Both the position numbers and the translations under genes were made by a program. 9,719 nt of DNA. Source: Campylobacterales bacterium (lineage in GTDB: Bacteria > Campylobacterota > Campylobacteria > Campylobacterales > QNZT01). Within the stretch, counting starts at the first letter, position 1. Each line of letters starts with the position of its first letter. Positions 1 through 6,434 of this stretch are shown piece after piece. Location: positions 1-9,719 of the forward strand of contig JALWKJ010000225.1 in NCBI GenBank assembly GCA_027081495.1, given 5' to 3'. The notes beneath the pieces are model-generated. The model had not been told where the DNA came from and ran no database searches. It saw nothing but the letters and a program-made list of their open reading frames with translations.

Positions 1-36
1 GTCAAGGTAGTGCTCTACCAACTGAGCTACGCGACC
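1..36 (-). tRNA. tRNA-Val(GAC), 5' half, truncated by the window edge
   Basis: Read on the minus strand, the first 36 bases form the 5' half of a tRNA. They give acceptor strand GGTCGCG, then TA at positions 8-9, D-stem GCTC and GAGC around loop AGTTGGTA, A26, anticodon 5' stem CTACC, then TT followed by GAC at tRNA positions 34-36. GAC reads valine GTC/GTT codons. The window ends exactly after the anticodon, so the 3' stem, T-arm, acceptor 3' strand and CCA cannot be checked. The identity rests on standard numbering with no insertion in the D-loop. The gene is transcribed leftward and other tRNAs could follow outside the window. Confidence 0.92.
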
Positions 37-44
37 ATAAATGA

Positions 45-50
45 AGCATA
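45..50 (-). promoter_or_regulatory. Possible -10 box of the tRNA-Val gene
   Basis: TATGCT on the minus strand ends eight bases before the tRNA 5' end, which would put the start of transcription only a base or two upstream of the mature tRNA. No convincing -35 box lies 16-18 bases further up, where the arm of the 56-76 palindrome sits instead. Sigma-70 promoters in Campylobacterota often lack a -35 box. This is inferred from position and a 4/6 match only. Confidence 0.35.
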
Positions 51-55
51 CTATC

Positions 56-76
56 GAAAACATAATTTATGTTTTC
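56..76. repeat. 21-bp perfect palindrome upstream of the tRNA
   Basis: Arms GAAAACATAA and TTATGTTTTC are exact reverse complements around a single central T at position 66. The palindrome lies 5 bases upstream of the candidate tRNA -10 box. It is not followed by a T tract in either direction and has one G/C pair plus one C/G pair per arm, so it is a poor intrinsic terminator. Its symmetry and position fit a dimeric regulator site, but nothing in the sequence names the regulator. Chance is not excluded in such A+T-rich DNA. Confidence 0.45.
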
Positions 77-176
77 TTAGATTTAGCAGTATTTTGTAAG
101 GTTGTTATAAAAAATTTCAGAATTTTACACTTTTTAAAATTAAAAACAGACAAAATTAAAGCTCTAATAATTTTTT

Positions 177-614
177 TTATTTTTTAAAAAAGACGCTTAT
201 AAGAATGAGTAAAACTCCAAGATCTATCATGACATCGGCAAAATTAAAAATAGCAAAATCAAATCCGCAATGCCAATAGACATAATCGACAACCCCGCCG
301 TGTAAAAAACGATCCAAAAGATTGCTAACGCCTCCGCCCATTAAAAGACCTAGAGCTATCGCATATTTTGAAAATTCTTCTTTTTTATAAAAAATATATC
401 CAAAAACTCCGCCTATGAGAGCTATCTGAATAAATTTTAGATACTCTCCCAAAAAAGCGAACATCGAAAAAGCCACGCCCTTGTTTAAAGTAAAAACAAG
501 GGATATACAGCTACCCTCGGCTTCATATCCGTTTAGAAAAAAAGATTTTATAATCTGATCGATAATAAAAACGAAAACAAAAGCCAAAAAAAACTTCAGA
601 TAAAATCTATCCAT
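177..614 (-). CDS. lspA: Lipoprotein signal peptidase (signal peptidase II)
   Basis: This inner-membrane aspartyl protease cleaves the signal peptide of diacylglyceryl-prolipoproteins just before the lipidated cysteine. The 145-residue product is near the short end of the family and has four hydrophobic segments (about 5-22, 61-76, 83-100 and 126-143). Family motifs are intact: D20 in the first helix, N44-K-G-V-A-F, N98-x-x-D101-R102, and the presumed catalytic aspartate pair D110 in VVDY and D127 in FNFAD. The ATG overlaps the end of glmM by 8 bases, with a TAAGG ribosome binding site inside glmM at 621-625, so translation is probably coupled. The two lipoproteins further right in the window would be substrates. 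No clear terminator hairpin is seen between its stop and the tRNA. Confidence 0.96.
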   Translation of the reverse strand: MDRFYLKFFLAFVFVFIIDQIIKSFFLNGYEAEGSCISLVFTLNKGVAFSMFAFLGEYLKFIQIALIGGVFGYIFYKKEEFSKYAIALGLLMGGGVSNLLDRFLHGGVVDYVYWHCGFDFAIFNFADVMIDLGVLLILISVFFKK

Positions 615-1947
615 TCAAAGCCTTAGAAAAAAACTCCAAAACCTCTTGCATTCTTTTTTCAACCAAAAGATCATCCTTCCCTTCAAGCAGTATTCTAAGC
701 AAATTTTCGGTGCCTGAATATCTTATAAGCGCTCTTATACCTTCATTTTCAAGACTCTCTATAAGTTCATTATATCCTTTGATATCTTCAAGAGGAATCT
801 TCTTTTTTATCTTTATATTTTTAAGTATCTGAGGATAGAGTTCAAACGGATTTAAAACTTGACTGGCTTTTTTTCTTTTTGTTAAAATATACGCCGAAAC
901 TTGAAGAGCAGCCGCTAAAGCATCTCCAGTTTTTGCAAAATCGCTTAAGATTATATGCCCGCTTTGCTCGCCGCCGAAATTCAATCCCTCGGTCTGCATC
1001 GTCTCCAAAACATATTTATCGCCGACATTGCATCTATAAAGAACTATGCCTTTGTCGTTTAGATAATCTTCCAATGCCTGATTGCTCATTACCGTCGCCA
1101 CCGCGCCGTTGTTTGAGAGATTTCCCTGATCTTTTAAGTGATTCGCCAAAACAGCTAAAAGTTTATCTCCATCGACCATTGCGCCGTTTTCATCCACTAC
1201 GACGATTCTATCCGCATCTCCGTCAAACGCAAATCCTATATCCGCGCGAAGTCGTCTTACTTCATCGCCGAGTCTTTGCGGATGAAGAGCTCCGCATCCT
1301 TCATTTATATTGCTTCCGTCCGGATCTTCGTTTAAAACAAATACATCGGCTCCCAGTTCCCTAAAAACCGTCGGAGCTACTTTATACGCCGCGCCGTTTG
1401 CGACATCTAAAACGACTCTTACATTATGAAGTGTCATTGATCTTGGAAACGAGTTTTTTACATGAACTATATATCTTCCTATAACATCTTCAATTCTCTT
1501 TGTCTGACCTATATTCATATATTTTGCTTGATGACGATTTATGACCTCATCGTCGAAATATATTTTTTCTATCTGTCTCTCTATCTTCTCATTTAACTTG
1601 TTTCCCCTTTTATCAAAAAATTTGATACCGTTATCTTCGTAGGGATTATGACTTGCAGAGATCATGATTCCCGCATCGCACCTTAAATCTTCGGTTAAAA
1701 AAGCTATTGCGGGTGTCGGCATAGGACCTATTTGTCTTACATCAAATCCAACCGCCGTCAAACCGGAGATGATGGCGTTTTCTATCATGTAGCCGCTTTT
1801 TCTCGTATCTTTTCCTACAAGAATCTTGTTTGTAATAGAGTGTTTTCGAAAGTAAATTCCGGCAGCCATAGCAAGACGCATAGCAAGCATAGCGGTTATC
1901 TTCTCTCCCGCCATTCCCCTTACGCCGTCGGTTCCAAAGAGTTTCAT
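607..1947 (-). CDS. glmM: Phosphoglucosamine mutase
   Basis: This cytoplasmic enzyme converts glucosamine-6-phosphate to glucosamine-1-phosphate for UDP-N-acetylglucosamine, the precursor of peptidoglycan and lipopolysaccharide. The 446 residues match the family length and the four alpha-D-phosphohexomutase domains are in order. Visible landmarks are the N-terminal KLFGTDGVRG, the phosphoserine loop ISASHNP with S99 as the phosphorylated serine, the magnesium loop D242-G-D244-A-D246-R, the sugar-binding GGEQSGH at 325-331 and the phosphate-binding RYSGTEN at 409-415. The ATG at 1947 is preceded by a strong AAGGTGGG site. The gene ends in an 8-base overlap with lspA, and this glmM-lspA pair is conserved across Campylobacterota. 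Its leader region holds the 108-bp inverted-repeat element, which begins only 24 bases upstream of the start codon, so the promoter cannot be placed with confidence. Confidence 0.97.
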   Translation of the reverse strand: MKLFGTDGVRGMAGEKITAMLAMRLAMAAGIYFRKHSITNKILVGKDTRKSGYMIENAIISGLTAVGFDVRQIGPMPTPAIAFLTEDLRCDAGIMISASHNPYEDNGIKFFDKRGNKLNEKIERQIEKIYFDDEVINRHQAKYMNIGQTKRIEDVIGRYIVHVKNSFPRSMTLHNVRVVLDVANGAAYKVAPTVFRELGADVFVLNEDPDGSNINEGCGALHPQRLGDEVRRLRADIGFAFDGDADRIVVVDENGAMVDGDKLLAVLANHLKDQGNLSNNGAVATVMSNQALEDYLNDKGIVLYRCNVGDKYVLETMQTEGLNFGGEQSGHIILSDFAKTGDALAAALQVSAYILTKRKKASQVLNPFELYPQILKNIKIKKKIPLEDIKGYNELIESLENEGIRALIRYSGTENLLRILLEGKDDLLVEKRMQEVLEFFSKALNG

Positions 1948-1953
1948 ATTTTT

Positions 1954-1961
1954 CCCACCTT
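1954..1961 (-). promoter_or_regulatory. Ribosome binding site of glmM
   Basis: AAGGTGGG on the minus strand lies 6 bases before the glmM ATG and fixes that start. Only ten bases separate it from the edge of the inverted-repeat element, so the glmM transcript very probably starts inside or beyond the element. Confidence 0.8.
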
Positions 1962-1971
1962 AATTTTAATA

Positions 1972-2079
1972 GAGTCCTCTGAAAAATAATGTATCTGTCA
2001 AACGGCTTCACGGCGGATTCACAAATTTTGACCCTGCCGCCGTAGATATTGTTCGAAAATCATATTTTTCAGAGGACTC
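1972..2079. mobile_element. 108-bp MITE-like element with perfect 17-bp terminal inverted repeats
   Basis: The left arm 1972-1988 (GAGTCCTCTGAAAAATA) is the exact reverse complement of the right arm 2063-2079. AATA occurs directly outside both ends (1968-1971 and 2080-2083), consistent with a 4-bp target duplication, although in A+T-rich DNA this could be chance. Inside, ACGGCGG (2010-2016) pairs with CCGCCGT (2037-2043), and the adjoining AGATA (2044-2048) can pair with TATCT (1992-1996), so the whole element can fold into one long imperfect hairpin. The interior 2001-2043 has 24 G/C in 43 bases, richer than its flanks. It has no credible coding potential. It lies between two divergent genes, where a terminator would make no sense. 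I infer a non-autonomous element; the GAG-starting ends loosely recall some IS5-superfamily ends, but this is from memory and unproven. The alternative is a structured RNA or regulatory element in the glmM leader. Confidence 0.6.
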
Positions 2080-2186
2080 AATAATTTATTAAATATTTAG
2101 TATATATCGACCAAAGTTAATTTTGGATTAACCCTGTTTTACTCTAAATATAGGCTAGTTTAAGCGTTTATTTAGAATCATTTAAA

Positions 2187-2192
2187 TATAAT
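2187..2192 (+). promoter_or_regulatory. -10 box of the rpsT-prfA promoter
   Basis: A perfect TATAAT lies 38 bases before the rpsT ATG, giving an expected transcript start near 2199 and a leader of about 30 bases with an AAAGGG ribosome binding site at 2216-2221. The upstream DNA is T-rich without a consensus -35 box, as is common in this phylum. An inverted repeat, CTAAATA (2144-2150) and TATTTAG (2169-2175), lies just upstream and could be a regulator site or chance. Confidence 0.7.
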
Positions 2193-2230
2193 CGCTCACT
2201 AAAAAATCAAATTTCAAAGGGCACATATAA

Positions 2231-2503
2231 ATGGCAAACCATAAATCAGCGCTAAAAAGAGCCAGACAGACCATAAAAAGAACGGAAAGAAACAGATTTT
2301 ACAAAACAAGAATCAAAAATATAACAAGAGCGGTAAGAGAAGCGGTTGAAAGCGGCGATGCACAAAAAGCGGCTGAAGCGTTAAAAATCGCAAATCAAAA
2401 CTTTCATAAGTATGTAAGCAAAGGCGTACTGAAAAAAAATACGGCCGCTAGAAAAGTCAGCAGACTGGCAAAACTGGTAAACGGCATGGGTAGTGCGGCA
2501 TAA
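2231..2503 (+). CDS. rpsT: 30S ribosomal protein S20
   Basis: S20 is a primary 16S rRNA-binding protein of the small subunit body. The 90-residue product is very basic and helical. It carries the family N-terminus ANHKSALKRARQ and the C-terminal block KGVLKKNTAARKVSRLAKL at about 64-82. The start is supported by AAAGGG ten bases upstream and by a perfect TATAAT at 2187. prfA follows after 27 bases on the same strand, the same pairing as in other Campylobacterota, so the two are probably cotranscribed. Nothing in the reading frame is unusual. Confidence 0.98.
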   Translation: MANHKSALKRARQTIKRTERNRFYKTRIKNITRAVREAVESGDAQKAAEALKIANQNFHKYVSKGVLKKNTAARKVSRLAKLVNGMGSAA

Positions 2504-2513
2504 AAGCCGTTTT
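2496..2513 (+). terminator. Weak hairpin plus T4 between rpsT and prfA, possible attenuator
   Basis: CGGC and GCCG pair around ATAAAA and are followed by TTTT, overlapping the rpsT stop codon. The stem is only four G/C pairs and the T run is short, so it would stop few transcripts. At most it could lower prfA expression relative to the abundant S20 message. It may be coincidence. Confidence 0.25.
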
Positions 2514-2530
2514 GCCCTAAAAACTACTAT

Positions 2531-3598
2531 ATGCTAAAATCGAAACTTCAACCTTTCTTCGACCGATATAACGAAATAAGCGAACTTCTCTCTTCACCTG
2601 AAATTGTAAAAGATATAAAAAAGATGACCGAGCTCTCCCGCGAGCAGAAAACTCTTGAGCCGCTAAAAGAAAAAGCTCAACAATACTTTAAAGTTTGTCA
2701 GGATATAGAAGACAATAAAGAGATGCTTAGCGATAAAGAGCTTTGCGAATTGGCAAAAGAGGAGCTAAAAGAACTTGAGCCGAAAAAAATCGAAATAGAA
2801 GAAGAGATTAAAATTCTCATGTTGCCCCGCGATCCGAACGACGATAGAAATATTTACCTTGAAATGCGCGCGGGAACCGGAGGGGACGAGGCGGCTCTTT
2901 TTGTAGGAGATCTTTTCAAAGCATATACCAGATATGCCGAAAACCAAGGCTGGAAAGTAGAAATTGTTTCGGCAAGCGAAGGAATGGTTGACGGATACAA
3001 AGAGATCATAGCGCTTATCAAAGGCGAAGGCGCATACAGTAAACTAAAACACGAAGGCGGAACGCACCGCGTCCAAAGAGTTCCCGCAACCGAGTCTCAA
3101 GGACGCGTTCATACATCCGCTATCACCGTAGCGATCATGCCCGAAGTTGACGATGTAGAAATAGAGATAAACGAGAACGATTTAAAAATAGATGTCATGA
3201 GAAGCTCCGGGTGCGGAGGACAATCCGTAAATACGACAGACAGCGCGGTAAGAATCACACATATTCCAACAGGTATCGTCGTAACGAACCAAGACCAAAA
3301 ATCCCAACACAAAAACAAAGAAAAAGCTTTAAAAGTTCTAAAAGCAAGACTTTATGAACAACAGATGCAAAAAAAACAGGAAGAAGAAGGCGCCGATAGA
3401 AAAAGTCAGGTAGGTACGGGTGATAGAAGCGGTCGCATCAGAACTTACAACTATCCTCAAAATCGCATAACCGACCATAGAATCAACCTAACTCTTTATA
3501 GGCTCGACGCCATTATGGAAGGCGGGCTTTTTGATGAAATCATAGATCCTCTTATAGCGGATCATCAAGCGAAGATGCTTGAAGAAGCGGGACTTTAA
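2531..3598 (+). CDS. prfA: Peptide chain release factor 1
   Basis: RF1 recognises UAA and UAG stop codons in the ribosomal A site and triggers peptide release. The 355 residues match the family length. The stop-codon tripeptide is P185-A186-T187 in RVPATESQGR, which marks RF1 rather than RF2 (SPF). The peptidyl-hydrolysis motif is G229-G230-Q231 in SSGCGGQSVN; its glutamine is the usual target of the methyltransferase PrmC. The N-terminal part, residues 1-95, is charged and helical, as expected for domain 1. There is no strong ribosome binding site before the ATG, which follows rpsT by 27 bases, so translation may depend on rpsT. The stop codon is followed after one base by the stop codon of the convergent DUF445 gene. 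Confidence 0.97.
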   Translation: MLKSKLQPFFDRYNEISELLSSPEIVKDIKKMTELSREQKTLEPLKEKAQQYFKVCQDIEDNKEMLSDKELCELAKEELKELEPKKIEIEEEIKILMLPRDPNDDRNIYLEMRAGTGGDEAALFVGDLFKAYTRYAENQGWKVEIVSASEGMVDGYKEIIALIKGEGAYSKLKHEGGTHRVQRVPATESQGRVHTSAITVAIMPEVDDVEIEINENDLKIDVMRSSGCGGQSVNTTDSAVRITHIPTGIVVTNQDQKSQHKNKEKALKVLKARLYEQQMQKKQEEEGADRKSQVGTGDRSGRIRTYNYPQNRITDHRINLTLYRLDAIMEGGLFDEIIDPLIADHQAKMLEEAGL

Positions 3599-3599
3599 C

Positions 3600-4310
3600 C
3601 TACAATACAAACGACGATAAAAGCCCTATAATCCCTCCAAAAACTCCTCCCCATACGACAAGCCACCCTAGATGCTCTCTTATGAGATTTTGCATCATCT
3701 CCTTTATCATTTTCGCGGTAAGTTGATTAAGTCTATTTTCTACGATTTTTTCGATTGAATTTATCAAATCATCACCGACGGAAGAGTTTTTTAGATGATA
3801 GTCAAGCTGCGCTTTAAAAGCGTCCGAGCTTACGATCTTCGTGACGGCTTGTTGAAGTTTTGATACAAAAGGCTCTTTTAGTTTTTCAAGCGCCGCCTCC
3901 CCTCCTATCATATTTACCATGCCTCCAAACTGAGACTCCATAACCGTCTTGGAAAGAGCCTCAAACGCGGGAGTAAAATCGGCATCTTTTACAAGAGGAG
4001 CCAAATCTAACTTTTTTTCTTCTTTCGCAAAAAAATCGTTTATTTGTTCTTTTGTAAAAAATTGATTCATCATCATATCTTTGATGGCGGTTTTAAAAGC
4101 TTCGAACTTTAACTCTATAACTCCGGAGCCGTAAAAAAACGGAACTTTTTCAAACAACATATGAATGGCTATCTCATTCGTCAACGCGCCGGAAAGTGCA
4201 AATAAACCGGTATAAAGCATCGGCTCGCAAAAAGGAGAAGGTACAAAATAAGACGCCCCTACTATAAAAAGAGCTGCCAGGTTGGTTAAGAACGATTTAG
4301 ATATTTTCAT
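3600..4310 (-). CDS. DUF445 family membrane protein, function unknown
   Basis: The 236-residue protein has hydrophobic segments at about 8-24 and 31-47 near the N-terminus and one at 214-235 near the C-terminus, with a soluble, mostly helical stretch between. The motif GALTNEIAIHMLF (41-53) and the C-terminal EHLGWLVVWGGVFGG (212-226) are signatures of DUF445 (YheB-like) proteins, which have no established biochemical role. The gene lies 35 bases downstream of the MATE gene on the same strand with no clear hairpin between them, so it probably ends the dapF-MATE-DUF445 operon. A TATGCT at 4322-4327 could be a private -10 box, but the leader would then be almost absent. No good ribosome binding site precedes the ATG. 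It converges on prfA with one base between the stop codons. Confidence 0.88.
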   Translation of the reverse strand: MKISKSFLTNLAALFIVGASYFVPSPFCEPMLYTGLFALSGALTNEIAIHMLFEKVPFFYGSGVIELKFEAFKTAIKDMMMNQFFTKEQINDFFAKEEKKLDLAPLVKDADFTPAFEALSKTVMESQFGGMVNMIGGEAALEKLKEPFVSKLQQAVTKIVSSDAFKAQLDYHLKNSSVGDDLINSIEKIVENRLNQLTAKMIKEMMQNLIREHLGWLVVWGGVFGGIIGLLSSFVL

Positions 4311-4345
4311 ATAGTTATTTTAGCATACGCTTTTTTAGTTTCAAT

Positions 4346-5635
4346 TTATCCAAGTCTTCTACCTCTACGATAAAACATCCAGCTTTGAATAATCGTTCTA
4401 AAAATAAAAAACGCTAAAAATCCAAGCCACAAAGACCAGATAAAGTCGATATTTTTTGTCATATAAAAAAGCGTTAAAAACATTACCGTTGAAATCACAA
4501 CGGCATTTCTCATAGATTTTGAAGCGGTCATTCCGATAAAAACACCGTCCCAAACAAACGCGCCGAAACTCAAGATAGGCATAAGAGCCGTCCAAAACAT
4601 AAACTTCATAGCTTCATCGATAATCTCTTTTTTATCGGTAAAAATCTCTAAAATCTCTTCTCCTTCAAAAAAATAGACAAGAGAGAACAAGAAGGCAAAA
4701 CCTCCGCCCCAATAAAAACTATACAAGACGGCTTTGTAAAAAAGTCTCCAATCTTTTGCGCCGTAATATTTTCCGACAAGACTCTCTGCGGCATTTGCGA
4801 AACCGTCAACCGCAAAAGACATCCAAATCATAAACTGCAAAAGAAGAATCATGACCGAAAGCATAAGTTCGCCGGCTTTTGCCGCCTGAGCATAAAAAAA
4901 AGCCAATACGAATGTAAGAGCGACCGTTCTTATAAAGATATTTTTATTTATATGCAAAAACGCTAAAAACGGCTCTTTATGAAAAAGTTTTTTCATATCT
5001 ATATCCGCAAACCTCTCTTTGTATCTATATAAAAAAATAAACGATAAAAAGAGTCCGCCGTATTGCGCTATAAGCGTACCGTAAGCCGCGCCCTCCACTC
5101 CCATATTTAACACTTTTACAAAATAGACACTCAAAATAAGATTAACAAAATTTATAAAAATCGTAATCCATAGCGGGTAATACGCATTTTGTAAACCGAA
5201 ATACCACCCCATCAAAACATAAACCATAAAAATAGCAGGCGCGGTATATATGCGAATATAAAAATAATCTCTAACCATCCGCTCATACGAAGGCGCAACA
5301 TTCATCAAGTAGATTCCGGTCTCAATAAGAGGTTTTTGGGCTATGATCATCACAATCCCCAAAATAAAAGCCAGCAAAAGTGCGCGAAGAAGAGTCAGGG
5401 TCAAAGCTTTTGCATCCCCTCTTCCGTATGCCTGCGCCGTTATGCCGGTTGTACCCATTCGAAGAAAATTAAAATTTCCGTACAAAAAAGTAAAAATCAT
5501 AGCAGCCACGCCAAGAGCCGCCAAATGCCCTGCCGAGAGATGTCCCATCAAAATCGTATCGACCGATGACAGCAAAGGAACGGAGATATTTGAGATAATA
5601 TTCGGAATCGCCAGCCGCAATATCTCTTTATTCAT
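4346..5635 (-). CDS. MATE family efflux transporter, DinF-like
   Basis: MATE proteins export organic cations, drugs or metabolites across the inner membrane in exchange for sodium ions or protons. The 429-residue product has about twelve hydrophobic segments in two homologous halves. The N-terminal LRLAIPNIISNISVPLLSSVD, with D26 in the first helix, is the family's cation-binding region, and QAYGRGD (68-74) follows. The second half has DGFANAAESLVGKYYGAKD (277-295) and WDGVFIGMTASKSMRNA (362-378), which resemble the DinF branch rather than NorM. The substrate cannot be told from sequence. The start overlaps the end of dapF by 8 bases (ATGAATAA) and has no clear ribosome binding site, so translation is probably coupled to dapF. 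A link to diaminopimelate or cell-wall metabolites is suggested only by this overlap. Confidence 0.92.
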   Translation of the reverse strand: MNKEILRLAIPNIISNISVPLLSSVDTILMGHLSAGHLAALGVAAMIFTFLYGNFNFLRMGTTGITAQAYGRGDAKALTLTLLRALLLAFILGIVMIIAQKPLIETGIYLMNVAPSYERMVRDYFYIRIYTAPAIFMVYVLMGWYFGLQNAYYPLWITIFINFVNLILSVYFVKVLNMGVEGAAYGTLIAQYGGLFLSFIFLYRYKERFADIDMKKLFHKEPFLAFLHINKNIFIRTVALTFVLAFFYAQAAKAGELMLSVMILLLQFMIWMSFAVDGFANAAESLVGKYYGAKDWRLFYKAVLYSFYWGGGFAFLFSLVYFFEGEEILEIFTDKKEIIDEAMKFMFWTALMPILSFGAFVWDGVFIGMTASKSMRNAVVISTVMFLTLFYMTKNIDFIWSLWLGFLAFFIFRTIIQSWMFYRRGRRLG

Positions 5636-6386
5636 TATTTAAAGATATACTTGTCTCAAATACTTTTTGGACTCTGCCTTTAAAGTATATATAACCCTCT
5701 TTATAAGATAGATTTAGTTCCTCTTTACTTAGAGGATAAACTTTTGTAGTTTCATCAAGACCGCCGTTTTGATATCCGGCATAAAAACACGCCGCCATAC
5801 CCGTACCGCAAGATAGAGTTTCATCTTCAACGCCCCGTTCGAAAGTACGCACAAAAAGTTTTTTACTCTCCTTATCGATTTTCGCGAAATTTACATTTGC
5901 GTCATAATCGTTTCTTAACTGTTTTGCGATATCTTTATCAAACGATTTCAAATCATCAACAAACGCGACAAGATGAGGAACTCCGGTATCTATAAGCTTC
6001 CATCTATGTCCGCCGCTTATGATAAGTTCGTCCAATATTTTCGGCTTTGTCAATTTTACCTCGGCTTCGTCGCCCTCCACTCTCGCCTCAATCACTCCGG
6101 CAACGGTTAAAAAACGCATATTATTTTTACACAATCCGTTTTTAGTAGCATAATGCGCGGCGGCTCTTGAACCGTTCCCGCACATTTGAGCATCGCTTCC
6201 GTCACTGTTATAAAATTGCCATTCAAAATCGTAACTTGCATGAGGAACAAGTACGATCAAACCGTCGGCGCCGATACTTTTTTGTCGATTGCAAAGAAGT
6301 TTTGCCAAAGAGTTTCTAGGTTCTTTTACAAATGTATGGAATATTACAAAATCATTTCCACTTGCATTATATTTTGTTATCTGCAT
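5628..6386 (-). CDS. dapF: Diaminopimelate epimerase
   Basis: This cytoplasmic, cofactor-free racemase converts LL- to meso-diaminopimelate for lysine synthesis and peptidoglycan cross-links. The 252 residues are shorter than the roughly 274 of E. coli, but both halves are complete. The two catalytic cysteines are present: C69 in MCGNGSRAAAHYA and C193 in LSCGTGMAAC. Substrate-contact segments N8-A-S-G-N-D at the N-terminus and ERGVEDET (183-190) are also intact. The start has only a weak GAAGAG ribosome binding site. A candidate -10 box, TACAAT, lies at 6410-6415, but the lipoprotein gene ends only 48 bases upstream without a terminator, so transcripts may also enter from there. The MATE gene overlaps the 3' end. 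Confidence 0.97.
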   Translation of the reverse strand: MQITKYNASGNDFVIFHTFVKEPRNSLAKLLCNRQKSIGADGLIVLVPHASYDFEWQFYNSDGSDAQMCGNGSRAAAHYATKNGLCKNNMRFLTVAGVIEARVEGDEAEVKLTKPKILDELIISGGHRWKLIDTGVPHLVAFVDDLKSFDKDIAKQLRNDYDANVNFAKIDKESKKLFVRTFERGVEDETLSCGTGMAACFYAGYQNGGLDETTKVYPLSKEELNLSYKEGYIYFKGRVQKVFETSISLNNE

Positions 6387-6409
6387 AGCTCTTCTTTTCT
6401 TTTTTTAAT

Positions 6410-6415
6410 ATTGTA
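6410..6415 (-). promoter_or_regulatory. Possible -10 box of dapF
   Basis: TACAAT on the minus strand, preceded by a T-rich stretch, would start transcription about 17 bases before the dapF ATG. It matches five of six positions of the consensus and lies in the only gap available. No -35 box is evident. Confidence 0.4.
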
Positions 6416-6434
6416 ACAAAAAATAGATTTCGAA

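Noticed and set aside
879..1364. Open frame of 161 codons on the plus strand inside glmM
   Set aside because: It lies antisense within an intact, motif-complete glmM. The predicted peptide is low-complexity in R, L and P, and there is no ribosome binding site.
1742..2011. Open frame on the minus strand crossing the left end of the inverted-repeat element
   Set aside because: It overlaps the start of glmM in another frame, and the peptide has no recognisable features. The element shows no coding signature.
1972..2079. The inverted repeat as an ordinary bidirectional terminator
   Set aside because: It lies between divergent genes, so no transcript needs to end here, and the 74-base gap between arms is far too long for an intrinsic terminator.
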